DNA of 64,000 bases. Source: Mucilaginibacter tolerans (GTDB lineage Bacteria > Bacteroidota > Bacteroidia > Sphingobacteriales > Sphingobacteriaceae). A model generated the notes under the pieces. The model ran no database searches. It had not been told where the DNA came from and saw only the letters and a program-made list of their open reading frames with translations. Position numbers and translations under genes: made by a program. Position 1 is the first letter of the stretch; each line of letters opens with the position of its first letter. The stretch spans positions 1-64,000 of the forward strand of contig NZ_JAUMKB010000017.1 of NCBI RefSeq assembly GCF_030519375.1. The letters run 5' to 3'. Below, piece after piece: positions 8,958-18,733 of the stretch.

Positions 8958-11087
8958 TTATTCGGTACCAATCTCCAGCGTCTTGCCTTCTTTTAGCTCT
9001 TTGTCGGTTATCAGATACCCATTTAATTTTTTCCCGCCATAATTCAAAGACGAAATCTTTTTCCCCGATTTTCTTTTAACGATCGAATACGTCTTGCCAT
9101 TAGCCAGTTCGATGTGGACCTGGTTGAAAAGTGGCACCGAAATCATGTATTGTGGGTCGGCAGGGGAAAACGGATAAAACCCCATTGCGTTAAACACATA
9201 CCATGAGGACATCTCGCCCGCATCATCCATTCCGGCATAGGAAAGATGCTCTTTCCCCAAATCGTAAAAATGGTTCATGATGCTATCCAGTATGACTTGT
9301 GATTTCTTCTGTTTGCCTACAAAATAATATAGGAACGGGTAACTATGGTCGGGCTGATTGCCCTGGCAATACTGGCCGATAAAGCCGGAAATGTTGTAAG
9401 CCTCATCACCTTTCCAGGGAACGCTAAAAAGCGAATCCAGTTTGTTTTCAAAAGCGCTCTGACTTTTATACAGACCGATGAGGCCCGGCACATCATGTGG
9501 TACAAAAAATGAAGATTGCCAGGCGTTGGCCTCGCGGTACATATATTCATAATATGGATAATATGGATTAAAATTTTTTACCCAATCGCCGTTTGCCAAG
9601 CGTCCTTCCATAAAGCCGTTGGCGGGGTTAAATACATTTTTATAGTTTTTGGTTCGCTTCATCAACATGCGGTAGCTGGCGGTATCATTTAGTTGCTTTG
9701 CCAGTAGCGCAACGGCATAGTCATCATAGGCATACTCCAGCGTTTTAGTGACTGCCGCCTTAGTCACTGTTTCGGTAACAGGATTAGGTACATCAAGCTC
9801 GGATATATAACCTTTCGTGTTATACTCATCTACATATTTCCTGGTACCCTCGACGGTGGCATTTTTTAGCATCAGGCGATAGGCAGCATTTACATCGAAG
9901 TCTCTCAATCCTCTCAGATATGAGCCTGTGATAAACACCGACGCGTGATCACCATGAAAGAAAGTGGGCATAAAACCGGCAATCTCACCTTTATCGATCA
10001 GCGATTTGATTACATCGATAGTTACCTTTGGTGAAAGCAGACCCAGCAGGATCAGTTTGTTGCGATAATCATCCCAAAGAGACGGTTCTGTATAATAATT
10101 AAAGCCCTTGTTTTGCACTTTCCCGTTCAAATCGATAAAATCGCCATTTATGTCGCTTCTCAAGGCAGGCCAGAGAAATGAGCGGTATAGGCATGAATAA
10201 AATATACCTTTTTGTCTTTCTGTCCCACCGGCGACTGAAATCTTTGATAGCAAATTTCCCCAGGTTGACGTCGCTTCGCCTCTGACCTGGTTGAAGCTTT
10301 TGCCGAGCATTTCTTTCTCCAGATTCTCTTTTGCATTTTTTACGCTCACAAAAGAAAACCCGATCTGTAGTTCAAGCGGCTTATCTCCCTTGGCAAAATG
10401 GACCACCTGGATGATCACTGCATCTTTCTTTATCGAATCAATCTTATCGACCTTCTGATTAGCGACCGCATAAAAGTAAAGTTTCTCTCCTGTCTGCTGA
10501 AAGCCGGTAAACGTATGATCGTTTTCACGATGTATGTTCCAGCTTCTAACCCTTTCGTTAGACAGGGCAAGGTTTGCTACGACCTCTTTATCAGCGCCGG
10601 GTCTGAAGGTGTACTTGTGAAATGCGCAACGCAGGGTTGATGTCAGCTCAGCATTAATGCCATACCGCTCCAGATAAACCTGGTAATAGCCAGGATGCGC
10701 TGCTTCGTTTTTGTGACTATAGGCAGATTTGTAATCCTCAGGATTAATGGTTCCGGTAACAGGCATCAACGGCACATTGCATAAGTTCCAGTGGCCTTTG
10801 CTGGTGTGGGCAAATCCATAAATTACCGTATCTTCATATTGATAACCCGATCCGCTGTGAAACTGCGTAACCGGCGTCAATTGCACCATTGCATTAGGCA
10901 AGGACGCACCAGGGAATACCTCAGCACCCCATGTTCGGTGGGTGGGCGTAAAACCAAGGTCCTTTTTATCCCAGAGGGTTGCCGTACCTAAAAGCGGATT
11001 GACGTAGTCAACGGGTTTTTTTTGCGCCAGCAATTGGCTGGCTGCAAGCAAAAGCATTATGGTTATCCAAAGGTTCTTTTCAGACAT
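8958..11087 (-). CDS. Exported GH92 alpha-mannosidase
   Basis: 709 residues with a cleavable signal peptide (IMLLLAASQLLAQ). GH92 landmarks: PVDYVNPLLGT at the mature N-terminus, FPGASLPNAMVQLTP, GFAHTSKGHW, the linker region with EPSLWDDYRNK, GNQPDHSYPFLYYF, and GMDDAGEMSSWYVFNAMGFYP near the C-terminus, which holds the acidic residues used by these calcium-dependent inverting exo-alpha-mannosidases. The short length (about 700) matches single-unit GH92 enzymes. It lies 67 bases after GH76, so endo- and exo-mannan cleavage are co-encoded. The linkage preference (1,2, 1,3, 1,4 or 1,6) is not readable from sequence alone. Confidence 0.93.
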   Translation of the reverse strand: MSEKNLWITIMLLLAASQLLAQKKPVDYVNPLLGTATLWDKKDLGFTPTHRTWGAEVFPGASLPNAMVQLTPVTQFHSGSGYQYEDTVIYGFAHTSKGHWNLCNVPLMPVTGTINPEDYKSAYSHKNEAAHPGYYQVYLERYGINAELTSTLRCAFHKYTFRPGADKEVVANLALSNERVRSWNIHRENDHTFTGFQQTGEKLYFYAVANQKVDKIDSIKKDAVIIQVVHFAKGDKPLELQIGFSFVSVKNAKENLEKEMLGKSFNQVRGEATSTWGNLLSKISVAGGTERQKGIFYSCLYRSFLWPALRSDINGDFIDLNGKVQNKGFNYYTEPSLWDDYRNKLILLGLLSPKVTIDVIKSLIDKGEIAGFMPTFFHGDHASVFITGSYLRGLRDFDVNAAYRLMLKNATVEGTRKYVDEYNTKGYISELDVPNPVTETVTKAAVTKTLEYAYDDYAVALLAKQLNDTASYRMLMKRTKNYKNVFNPANGFMEGRLANGDWVKNFNPYYPYYEYMYREANAWQSSFFVPHDVPGLIGLYKSQSAFENKLDSLFSVPWKGDEAYNISGFIGQYCQGNQPDHSYPFLYYFVGKQKKSQVILDSIMNHFYDLGKEHLSYAGMDDAGEMSSWYVFNAMGFYPFSPADPQYMISVPLFNQVHIELANGKTYSIVKRKSGKKISSLNYGGKKLNGYLITDKELKEGKTLEIGTE

Positions 11088-11154
11088 AGCATTTTGTTTT
11101 TAGTAAGGGTAGATGCAGGGCGTAATTTTTGAAATGTTCGTGCATTTATAAATA

Positions 11155-12333
11155 TTATTGAATCAGTGAGGCGGATTTTAACCTGCCTGCCGCTTCCATC
11201 ATTATCACTCCACTTAATTGCGTCGTCAAATCGGTGCTGCCTGATGGCTGCATAGTCCAGTCAGGGCTGATCATTAATGATGGCCGCGATATACCTTTGT
11301 AATAAAGCGTCTGCACATTCCTTTGTAAAAAAGAGGCATACTTAGTGCGGTCGCTTTCATCGAGAGCCGTTAGCTGTACAAGATCGGTCAGGTAACGCGC
11401 TGCCACGGCTTTGAACAGGCCGCCATCACCCTGGCCTTCGTTTTTTAAAATTCCGTTGGGGGAAAGGTTCGGATCAGCTATCAGGTTGTTGGCCACCGAT
11501 TCGGCATCCTGCAGATAGCTGGCATCTTTTGTACAATTGTACAACTCCACAGCTGAGCCTATGAACAGCCCCTGATTATAGGTAAATTCCCAGCTATCGA
11601 TTTGGCCATCCTGGTTGCGGTTGATGCCATCATAAACCACGCCAACAGGAGTGACCAGCGTCGATTTCATCCACGTGTATAAGCTTTTGGCAAACGTCAA
11701 GTCGGCCTGGTTGCCGTTCAACTCATAAAATCTTGCTGCCAGAATAGTGGCGTTCCCGGTAGAGGGAATATTTTTGTAATAGAGCTGACTTCGTTGCCAG
11801 GCTATTCCACCTCCTTCCGTATTATTGTAACCGCCTTTGATCTCGGTATACAGTGTTTGCGCTACAGCCAGGTAATCGGCATCGTTTAGTGTAACGTAAC
11901 TCCTTAAACTTGCATTTGCCAGCCACCCCATGTCGTCATAAAACTCGTTAGCATACGCGCCGCCGTTCTTTATTTTAATGCCATTGAGCAGAGCCTTCAT
12001 ACGTGCCGAATATTGTCCGTTTTTGGTGCGCAGGTAACCGTCCAGCAACATATCCAGCACATGAGCCTGCGGCCAGTAGTTGAAAGTAGTGTTGCCCTGG
12101 TTGTTCTGTACAAAATAGTTCCGGTCGGCGGAAATGAAGGTGTTGTAGGTAGCGGTCTGTAACGAGTCAGATAACAACGCATAATCGTACGTTAGTGGCT
12201 TAGTCGTTACAGAAGTATCGGTGCGGCCACCTTTGCCGGCTCCCGGGTCATTGTTTTTTGAACAACTGCTGGCTATTAATGCTGCTGAAATTGACGATAA
12301 CGTTATCAGACTTCGTATACGTTTAGATATCAT
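11155..12333 (-). CDS. GH76 endo-alpha-1,6-mannanase lipoprotein
   Basis: 392 residues. The N-terminus is a lipoprotein signal with cysteine at residue 24 (AALIASSC), so the enzyme is membrane-anchored and possibly surface-exposed. The GH76 (alpha/alpha)6 fold is recognised by FNYWPQAHVLDMLLDGY, the adjacent catalytic aspartates in YDDMGWLA (133-134), GGIAWQR, WEFTYNQGLFIG and the GDGGLFKAVAARYL block. Family members cut the alpha-1,6-mannan backbone of fungal and bacterial mannans. It follows SusE in the operon and precedes GH92, which is the standard order of backbone attack and then trimming. Confidence 0.92.
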   Translation of the reverse strand: MISKRIRSLITLSSISAALIASSCSKNNDPGAGKGGRTDTSVTTKPLTYDYALLSDSLQTATYNTFISADRNYFVQNNQGNTTFNYWPQAHVLDMLLDGYLRTKNGQYSARMKALLNGIKIKNGGAYANEFYDDMGWLANASLRSYVTLNDADYLAVAQTLYTEIKGGYNNTEGGGIAWQRSQLYYKNIPSTGNATILAARFYELNGNQADLTFAKSLYTWMKSTLVTPVGVVYDGINRNQDGQIDSWEFTYNQGLFIGSAVELYNCTKDASYLQDAESVANNLIADPNLSPNGILKNEGQGDGGLFKAVAARYLTDLVQLTALDESDRTKYASFLQRNVQTLYYKGISRPSLMISPDWTMQPSGSTDLTTQLSGVIMMEAAGRLKSASLIQ

Positions 12334-12352
12334 AATATGTGGGTTTTAAACA

Positions 12353-12376
12353 AAGGGCCGCTTTAAAACGGCCCTT
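12353..12376 (-). terminator. GC-rich hairpin between susE and the GH76 gene
   Basis: AAGGGCCG (12353-12360) pairs perfectly with CGGCCCTT (12369-12376) around an 8-base loop. On the minus strand it is followed by only a short run (TGTTTAAAA). It lies after the susE stop and before the GH76 start. It could be a partial terminator that lowers enzyme expression relative to SusCDE, or a hairpin protecting an mRNA 3' end. Confidence 0.5.
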
Positions 12377-12385
12377 GCCATTAGA

Positions 12386-13519
12386 TTATTGAAGCGTCAC
12401 ACTGTTGGTGTACTGCGTAATAGTTGGGCTAAAGTTCACGTTGATATTACACTTCTTGCCGCTGTAGCCTGGTACCATCTTAAAGCAGTTATCCCACTGT
12501 GAGCCATTCACAGGATACATATAAAAGTATGATAGCTGCGTACTGGTTGTTGGATCAGGATTGTCCTGATTGGCGCTGCCATACCATTCATCCCCCTGGT
12601 TACCAGCGGCATCCTTGACAATAAAATGATATTTATAACGACTCTCATCGCCCCACGGTTCCTGCGGGATCACTACGTCAGCTCCGTCAATCTCCCACTG
12701 ACTGTTGCCAATGTAAGGCAACGTAAACCATGTTTTATCGTCGATTGCCAAGTACATGTTTACTGATACGATCTGAGTGAGTATTGCGGCTGCATTGTTG
12801 AAATCGAGCGAGATACGGTACACGGTCTTATTACCGCTTACTGTAGTTTCGCCGTTGAGCGCCAGGCTAACGCCGTTGATTGAATAAGTAGTCGGTGTAC
12901 CGGTGTTATTATCAATTAATTTATAAGTACCCGGCTGCAGCGACGTATAAAGTTCAAAAACGCCATCGCTTAATTTTTTAAACGGAATGGCTTTAGAGGC
13001 ATCTTCGCCCTGTTCAGAAGCTGAACCGGTAAGGTATAAAGCACTCGGAACGGTCGCGAAACCGGCAGGGCGAGTCAGCTGCAGCGTATGACTTGTTGTA
13101 CTTACCTTGTTATTGGTAACTTTCGACGTGACCACTGCCCATTTCAGGGTGCCGGAGGCCAGGGCTGCTATGCCGGCGCTATTAGCGATCATATTCAGTG
13201 TTTTCTGCGATATGGTGGCCTGTGTCTGAACACCTGAACCATCTGACATCACCGTGTAGATGGGCTTACTGAAGTCGCCACCTGTTTTGTCAAATACCAC
13301 CTCATATAGAACCAGGTCAGCAGATGCACTTGCCGCCCATTTAAATACGACGCTCGCGCCTGTGGTTGGTGCTATATTTATGCTCGTATCGTTTAGAGGG
13401 CTATTGATTGTGGTAACCGGTTGAACGCTCGTATTAAGCGCTCTGACATCTTTTTTACAAGAATAGAAGGTTGTGGCGCATATCATCGCCATCAAACCTA
13501 ATAAGAATATCTTTTTCAT
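12386..13519 (-). CDS. SusE-like outer-membrane glycan-binding lipoprotein
   Basis: 377 residues with a lipobox cysteine at residue 21 (ATTFYSC). The N-terminal third is a SusE-type immunoglobulin-like domain (INSPLNDTSINI..VVFKWAAS..LVLYEVVFDK). The rest is beta-rich and aromatic, ending in YFYMYPVNGSQWDNCFKMVPGYSG, compatible with carbohydrate-binding SusF-like modules. It lies directly downstream of susD on the same strand, the usual position of SusE. A role as surface binding protein that captures the glycan for the SusCD transporter follows from family knowledge. Confidence 0.85.
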   Translation of the reverse strand: MKKIFLLGLMAMICATTFYSCKKDVRALNTSVQPVTTINSPLNDTSINIAPTTGASVVFKWAASASADLVLYEVVFDKTGGDFSKPIYTVMSDGSGVQTQATISQKTLNMIANSAGIAALASGTLKWAVVTSKVTNNKVSTTSHTLQLTRPAGFATVPSALYLTGSASEQGEDASKAIPFKKLSDGVFELYTSLQPGTYKLIDNNTGTPTTYSINGVSLALNGETTVSGNKTVYRISLDFNNAAAILTQIVSVNMYLAIDDKTWFTLPYIGNSQWEIDGADVVIPQEPWGDESRYKYHFIVKDAAGNQGDEWYGSANQDNPDPTTSTQLSYFYMYPVNGSQWDNCFKMVPGYSGKKCNINVNFSPTITQYTNSVTLQ

Positions 13520-13536
13520 CTTTTGTCGTTAATAGA

Positions 13537-15186
13537 TTAATAGCCAGGGTTCTGAGTGAGATTTTTGTCAAGGCTTACATCATTGGCCGGTAATGGCCAC
13601 AAATAATCCCTGCCTGGGTTAAATGTTCTTTTTTGAGCCCTGATGAAACCGTTGTCGGTCGAAGGGTCGCCCGAAAATTGAGCGCCGTGCGCGTAGCCGT
13701 TCATTACGGTTTCCGCAGTCCGCCACCTTCTGATATCATCGGTACGCAACCCTTCTAATGCCAGTTCCACACGCCTTTCCGCACGAATGATATTGGTCAT
13801 GTCGCCCGAAGCCGGATAACCTGTGGCACCCGGATCGGTAAACCCAGCTCTTTTTCTTAATGCACCAATTGTTTGATCCCAAACAGTTGCATTCATTTGT
13901 CCGAGGCTGTTTTTTGCTTCCGCGTAATCCAGCAGTACTTCCGCATACCTGATCAGGTGAAGATTCAAGCCTGATATATATTCCGCTTGTGCACTTGGAT
14001 CGAAATATTTACGCCAGTAATATCCTGTTGGTGATGAGCTTTGGCGGCCTCCTACATATTCATCAGGCCCGTTGGGATTTGCCTGACTGTCGGACGGGTC
14101 ACTTCCAGGTTTGATATAAATTGTTTTGGATGTTCCGTTGGCTCCTCCTTCAGCGTCCCATTGATAGCCATCATAGACGATACTTGCCGCAAGGCGTGGA
14201 TCGCGGTTGGCATACGGATTACTTGCATCGTAGCCAGAGCCCGGGTCAGTGATTGCTTTCCCATTTAGCATTACATAATCATTGACAAGCTCCTGGGTAG
14301 GGGCCATCGAGTTTACACGACCGCCGACAGAAACCGGCGCAAAGTCCCAGAAATCCTGCCAGGTGCGTTTAGTCGGCACATATTGAAGCGACAGGATCGT
14401 TTCATTATTGGTTTTGTTGATAGTAGGGTCGCTGAACAACGCGGTATAACTTGGGTTTAGCGCATAAGAACCGTTGGTAGCCTGGTCGTTCATTAATTTT
14501 TCGCACACGGTCGCAACATCCTGCATCCTGTTTCCCTGGTATAGTAGAACCCGTGCTTCCAAAGCTAGTGCCGCCCCCTTAGTTATCCGGCCGTTTTCGT
14601 TTGCCGGTAATTGATCCTTTGAAGGAAGATCAGCAGTAATGGCCTCCAGTTCAGAGATAATAAAATTGATCACATCAGCTTTTGGAGTGCGCGAAACAGT
14701 TTTAGACTCCTCCTGTGTGATATTATAGTTGATCAGCGGTACATCCCCGTACCATTTTTCCAGGTTAAAATGCTCAAAGGCGCGGATAAACCTGGTTTCT
14801 GCCGTCAGACGGGCGACGGTTGCTGCAGGCAGGGTCTTATTCTGTTTTATACCGTCCAGTAACTCGTTGCACGATTTGATGCAGGAATAGTAATAGGACC
14901 AATCGCCGGCGAATTTGCCGGTCAGCGGAGTAGCATTGCCACTGGAAATAATAGTTACGTCGCCAGCCGAGCTAAAGGCATTATCTGACAACGCTTCTTC
15001 TGTAAAATAAAGGTTGGAATTGTACATAATGCTATAATTGTTATATAATGCATTGTACACATTCGCATCAACCTTCCAGAAAGTCAGGTCGGTAAACCGG
15101 TCTGTTGGCGCGATATCCAGCTTTTTGCATCCGGATGCAATTGCGATAACCACTGTTATGATGAGAAGCTTATTTAAAAGTTTCAT
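13537..15186 (-). CDS. RagB/SusD glycan-binding lipoprotein (mannan PUL)
   Basis: 549 residues, typical for SusD. The lipobox cysteine is residue 20 (AIASGC). Mid-protein TPR-like helices are seen in ARLTAETRFIRAFEHFNLEKWYGDVPL, and the C-terminal family signature in IRAERRVELALEGLRTDDIRRW and DYLWPLPANDVSLDKNLTQNPGY. SusD caps the SusC barrel and hands oligosaccharide to it. It lies 21 bases after susC, as expected for translational coupling. Confidence 0.95.
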   Translation of the reverse strand: MKLLNKLLIITVVIAIASGCKKLDIAPTDRFTDLTFWKVDANVYNALYNNYSIMYNSNLYFTEEALSDNAFSSAGDVTIISSGNATPLTGKFAGDWSYYYSCIKSCNELLDGIKQNKTLPAATVARLTAETRFIRAFEHFNLEKWYGDVPLINYNITQEESKTVSRTPKADVINFIISELEAITADLPSKDQLPANENGRITKGAALALEARVLLYQGNRMQDVATVCEKLMNDQATNGSYALNPSYTALFSDPTINKTNNETILSLQYVPTKRTWQDFWDFAPVSVGGRVNSMAPTQELVNDYVMLNGKAITDPGSGYDASNPYANRDPRLAASIVYDGYQWDAEGGANGTSKTIYIKPGSDPSDSQANPNGPDEYVGGRQSSSPTGYYWRKYFDPSAQAEYISGLNLHLIRYAEVLLDYAEAKNSLGQMNATVWDQTIGALRKRAGFTDPGATGYPASGDMTNIIRAERRVELALEGLRTDDIRRWRTAETVMNGYAHGAQFSGDPSTDNGFIRAQKRTFNPGRDYLWPLPANDVSLDKNLTQNPGY

Positions 15187-15207
15187 GTCTTTGATTTTAA
15201 ATGATAA

Positions 15208-18200
15208 TTATTGGAATGTAAGATCAATACCACCTCCGTAAAAAATTGGGAGCAAGTAACTGCGCGCACTGGTCGAGGAGGTGAACCCTACGTTGTTGCC
15301 AAACTCCGTAAGCTCCGGATCAACAAATTTGAGCTTGGTCAGGGTTACCAGGTTTTGACCGGTAAGGTAAACCCTAAGTTTTTTGATGCCGGTTTTTGAT
15401 AACAACTTCGGTGGTATCGTGTAGCCAACGGTCACATTTTTAAGCCTGGTATATGCCGCATTGAACTTATACAGATCTGAGCCATGCTGCCAATTATTCG
15501 TATTTGATGCTGAACCAGCTATGGCGATACGGGGGAAACGCGCATTCGGATTTTCAGGCGTCCAGAAATCGGTTTGATGATCAAAAAGTGTTGCGCTATA
15601 ATTAGCGTGGAAAGGTTCAACCAATTCGCCACGTAAGAATTCATCCCGTTTACCTACCCCTTGAATAAACATGCTAAAATCGAAACCAGCGTATGCAATG
15701 CGATAAGTAAAACCAAAGGTATACCGTGGAAAGGGATTGCCCAGTACGGTTTTATCATTGTCGTCAATCTTGCCATCATTATTCAAGTCTTTAAACTTCA
15801 GGTCACCCAAACCTACTACCGCTCCTGCGGGTTTTGGATAACTGTTCAGATCGCTTTGGTTTTGATAATAGCCGTTGGTTTTGTAACCGTAATATTCTGT
15901 TATAGGCAAGCCTACTTTTCGTATCAACTGAAAAACATCTTCATTATAGATTTGCTGCGTGGTGTTGCCGGTTAGCTTTAATAATTTATTCTGGCTATCG
16001 GCTATATTCCCACTAAAGCTTTGGGTTACTGCACCAGTTTTTAAGGTATAAGTGATTTCTGCCTCCCAACCCTGGTCACGTACCTTTGCGACATTCTCAT
16101 TGGCAGGTGAGGCACCAAACAGCGATGGCACATCAGTAGGCGCCTGTAAGATGTCGCTTGTCGTTTTATTGAAGTAGTTAAAGCTTCCGTACAACTTATC
16201 ATTAAACAAACCGAAATCAACTCCTATATTAAATGTCGCCGCCCTTTCCCAGGTAATGAATGGGTTTGACTGGTAAGTGCCGGCGCCCCCATGCAGAATA
16301 TTGTTAAACCCATAGGCCACCGGGTAATTAAAGTAAGTGGTTTCATACTGGTAGTTGGCCACGTTTTGATTACCAAGCACACCGTAAGAGGCCTTCAGCT
16401 TTAAGTGAGTCAGCGTATTTTTTACCGGCTGCATAAACGATTCGTCGCTGATCTGCCAGCCAGCGTTCACCGAAGGAAAGAAGCTTGCCCGATGCCCTTT
16501 TGCAAATTTTGACGAAGCATCATCACGGAATACAAAGTCAAGGAAATAGCGGTTATTGTAATCGTAGTTAATACGGCCAAATGCCGACAGCAGGCTGCTT
16601 GCATCAACGCCGATATCCGTGTTTGACGATGTGCTGATGATGGTGCCGGTTGTAGCGGTACCCAGTAGCGGGTCGGTGTATTGCTCGGACAAACTAAAAC
16701 CGCGTGAATTATACGCCTCGCTCGAGACACCTATGGTTCCATGCAAATGATGTTTATTAAAAGCCTTGGTATAATCGAGATAAACCTGGGTGTTAAATAT
16801 CGAGGTTTTGGCATTGTTATTGGATACGGTACGATCATCGCCCGAAACGCCCTGCGGTAGGTAATGCTGTTCGATGTCGCGATAGAAATTGCCGTTATTA
16901 TCCAGCGTTCCACCAAAGACGCCTGTCAGGTTAAGACCCTTGACGATCGTTAAAGTACCGTTTAAGTTGCCGAATATTTCGTCGCCGTCAAACTGATTAT
17001 AACCGCCATTTTTTAAAATCGCTAATTGGTTAAATTGGGAAGATACGGGGTTGGTCAGGTAGTTGCCTTGTGCATCCTGCCAGTTGTAGTTGGCCGGTAC
17101 GCGGTTGGCGTCTGCGAAAATATTATTATCGTTCGATGCGTTGGTCTTGTTACGGCTTTTTGTATAGTTCAGGATGGCATTGAATTTGAACTTACCAACC
17201 ACTGTCGACTCGTTTACGCGCAGGTTGTATTTCTGATAACCAAACTTGCTGCCGGATCCGCCATTACCTACAAAATTACTCAATTGGTTCTGGTAGCCTG
17301 CGCCGACAAAATACGATGTATTTTCGCCGCCCCCGGTAACATTAATGTTTTGGGAGGTCATTGGCGCATCATACAATAAATGATTTACATCCCAGGTGCC
17401 GCGACCCTGCACCGCTATCGCCTGGATTTGATCCGGCGTATAAGCGGGAGGAAGTCCGGAATTGATCAGGGCCTCATTCTTATAATAGGCATTGTCCGCA
17501 GCGTCCACCTTATGTACGAGTATATCCGGCTTTTGAATGCCATAATTGCCGCTATAGTTAACGGATGCTTTTTCATGCAGTTTGCCACTTTTAGTTGTGA
17601 TGAGTATAACGCCGTTAGCCGACCGCGAACCATAAATAGCAGCGGAGCCGGCATCCTTCAGTATAGTAACGTTAGCGATGTCGTTAGGATTTAACGTAGC
17701 CAGGTTGCCAAGGCCCTGCATAACGATACCATCTATAACAACCAGCGGCGAATTATCACCTGTGGTGCCTACGCCTCTGATATTAACTACCGGAGTAGCG
17801 CCAGGATCAAGCACCGGCTGCTGAATGATCAGGTTAGGAGATTCGCCTTGCAGTGACTGTAAAGTGTTCATATTAGGCTTGCCGCTGATATCCTTTGATC
17901 CCACGGTGCTTACAGCGCCATTGATATTTGAACGCTTTTGCGTTCCATAGCCAACCACTACAAGTTCATTAAGGTTGGTATTAATTTCCTTCAGCCGGAC
18001 GTTTATCGGTCCATTACCAGATACCGGAACATCTGCTCGGGCATATCCAATGAATGAAAATTCCAAAACGGCATTATCAGCAACCGTTATACTATATTCC
18101 CCTTTCGCATCGGTAATTACTGTATTGGTCGTATTTTTTTCTCTGACCGTTACGCCAGGTAAAGGCATATTGGTTGTATCGGTGACCGTACCTGCTATCG

Positions 18201-18594
18201 TAATTTTTTGAATTTCGAGCTGGGAAGCAGGCAGCTTTTTAGTGATCAGAATGCTGGTATTCGTTATTGTGTATGACAAGGGCTGGTCACTAAAGCAAAT
18301 ATCCAGCGCCTGCTTTAAAGGAACATCATCCAGCTTTAAGGTTACCGTGTGTGAACTTTTCAGATCTTCCGCATTGTACAAAAAATCATAGTTGGTTTGC
18401 GCCTGTATTTTTTCAAACACATCCCTGATACTTGCCTTTTTAACCTTTAGGGTGACCTTCTGAGCAAAAGTTGCCGCCGAGACTTGAAGAAAGGTTGCTG
18501 TCAGCAATAGCAGCGTTAGTTTCATGACGAGCAGTGGTTTATAAATGTAGCCGCGCACGCCGCCCCATTTAAAATCGGTAAAAATTTTATACAT
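15208..18594 (-). CDS. SusC/RagA TonB-dependent transporter with STN domain
   Basis: 1128 residues. After the signal region (KLTLLLLTATFLQVSAATFAQ) comes an STN domain (about 46-120: VTLKVKKASIRDVFEKIQAQ, then VPLKQALDICF), a carboxypeptidase-regulatory-like beta domain (about 130-205), the TonB plug with LNELVVVGYGTQKRS and ILKDAGSAAIYGSRSANGV, then the 22-strand barrel ending in Phe-Gln. The STN domain marks it as a signalling transporter that reports substrate to FecR. This agrees with the FecR and ECF genes directly upstream on the same strand. It imports mannan oligosaccharides by inference from the downstream GH76 and GH92. Confidence 0.95.
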   Translation of the reverse strand: MYKIFTDFKWGGVRGYIYKPLLVMKLTLLLLTATFLQVSAATFAQKVTLKVKKASIRDVFEKIQAQTNYDFLYNAEDLKSSHTVTLKLDDVPLKQALDICFSDQPLSYTITNTSILITKKLPASQLEIQKITIAGTVTDTTNMPLPGVTVREKNTTNTVITDAKGEYSITVADNAVLEFSFIGYARADVPVSGNGPINVRLKEINTNLNELVVVGYGTQKRSNINGAVSTVGSKDISGKPNMNTLQSLQGESPNLIIQQPVLDPGATPVVNIRGVGTTGDNSPLVVIDGIVMQGLGNLATLNPNDIANVTILKDAGSAAIYGSRSANGVILITTKSGKLHEKASVNYSGNYGIQKPDILVHKVDAADNAYYKNEALINSGLPPAYTPDQIQAIAVQGRGTWDVNHLLYDAPMTSQNINVTGGGENTSYFVGAGYQNQLSNFVGNGGSGSKFGYQKYNLRVNESTVVGKFKFNAILNYTKSRNKTNASNDNNIFADANRVPANYNWQDAQGNYLTNPVSSQFNQLAILKNGGYNQFDGDEIFGNLNGTLTIVKGLNLTGVFGGTLDNNGNFYRDIEQHYLPQGVSGDDRTVSNNNAKTSIFNTQVYLDYTKAFNKHHLHGTIGVSSEAYNSRGFSLSEQYTDPLLGTATTGTIISTSSNTDIGVDASSLLSAFGRINYDYNNRYFLDFVFRDDASSKFAKGHRASFFPSVNAGWQISDESFMQPVKNTLTHLKLKASYGVLGNQNVANYQYETTYFNYPVAYGFNNILHGGAGTYQSNPFITWERAATFNIGVDFGLFNDKLYGSFNYFNKTTSDILQAPTDVPSLFGASPANENVAKVRDQGWEAEITYTLKTGAVTQSFSGNIADSQNKLLKLTGNTTQQIYNEDVFQLIRKVGLPITEYYGYKTNGYYQNQSDLNSYPKPAGAVVGLGDLKFKDLNNDGKIDDNDKTVLGNPFPRYTFGFTYRIAYAGFDFSMFIQGVGKRDEFLRGELVEPFHANYSATLFDHQTDFWTPENPNARFPRIAIAGSASNTNNWQHGSDLYKFNAAYTRLKNVTVGYTIPPKLLSKTGIKKLRVYLTGQNLVTLTKLKFVDPELTEFGNNVGFTSSTSARSYLLPIFYGGGIDLTFQ

Positions 18595-18666
18595 TTGATT
18601 GTTAGGTTAATTAATTGATTGTATAAGCTGCAATTGGTATGATTATCCGACATTAGCCTTTGGCTG

Positions 18667-18706
18667 ATAACCGGGAGCGGTACGAACGCGCCTGGTTATT
18701 TTTTTT
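18667..18706 (+). terminator. Plus-strand intrinsic terminator between fecR and susC
   Basis: Bases 18667-18679 pair with 18687-18699: ATAACC with GGTTAT outside, then a G-T pair, GG with CC, one A-G mismatch and GCG with CGC, around a 7-base loop. Eight consecutive T (18699-18706) follow on the plus strand. The genes on both sides are on the minus strand, so this could end an RNA antisense to the susC leader. On the minus strand there is an A-tract before the hairpin and no T-run after it. Confidence 0.7.
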
Positions 18707-18733
18707 GTGGATAACCGTCATGAGAAGTATAAA

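Noticed and set aside
12353..12376. Hairpin as a complete operon-ending terminator
   Set aside because: The following T-run is short, and GH76 with GH92 and GH78 clearly belong to the same PUL; kept only as a partial terminator or mRNA hairpin.
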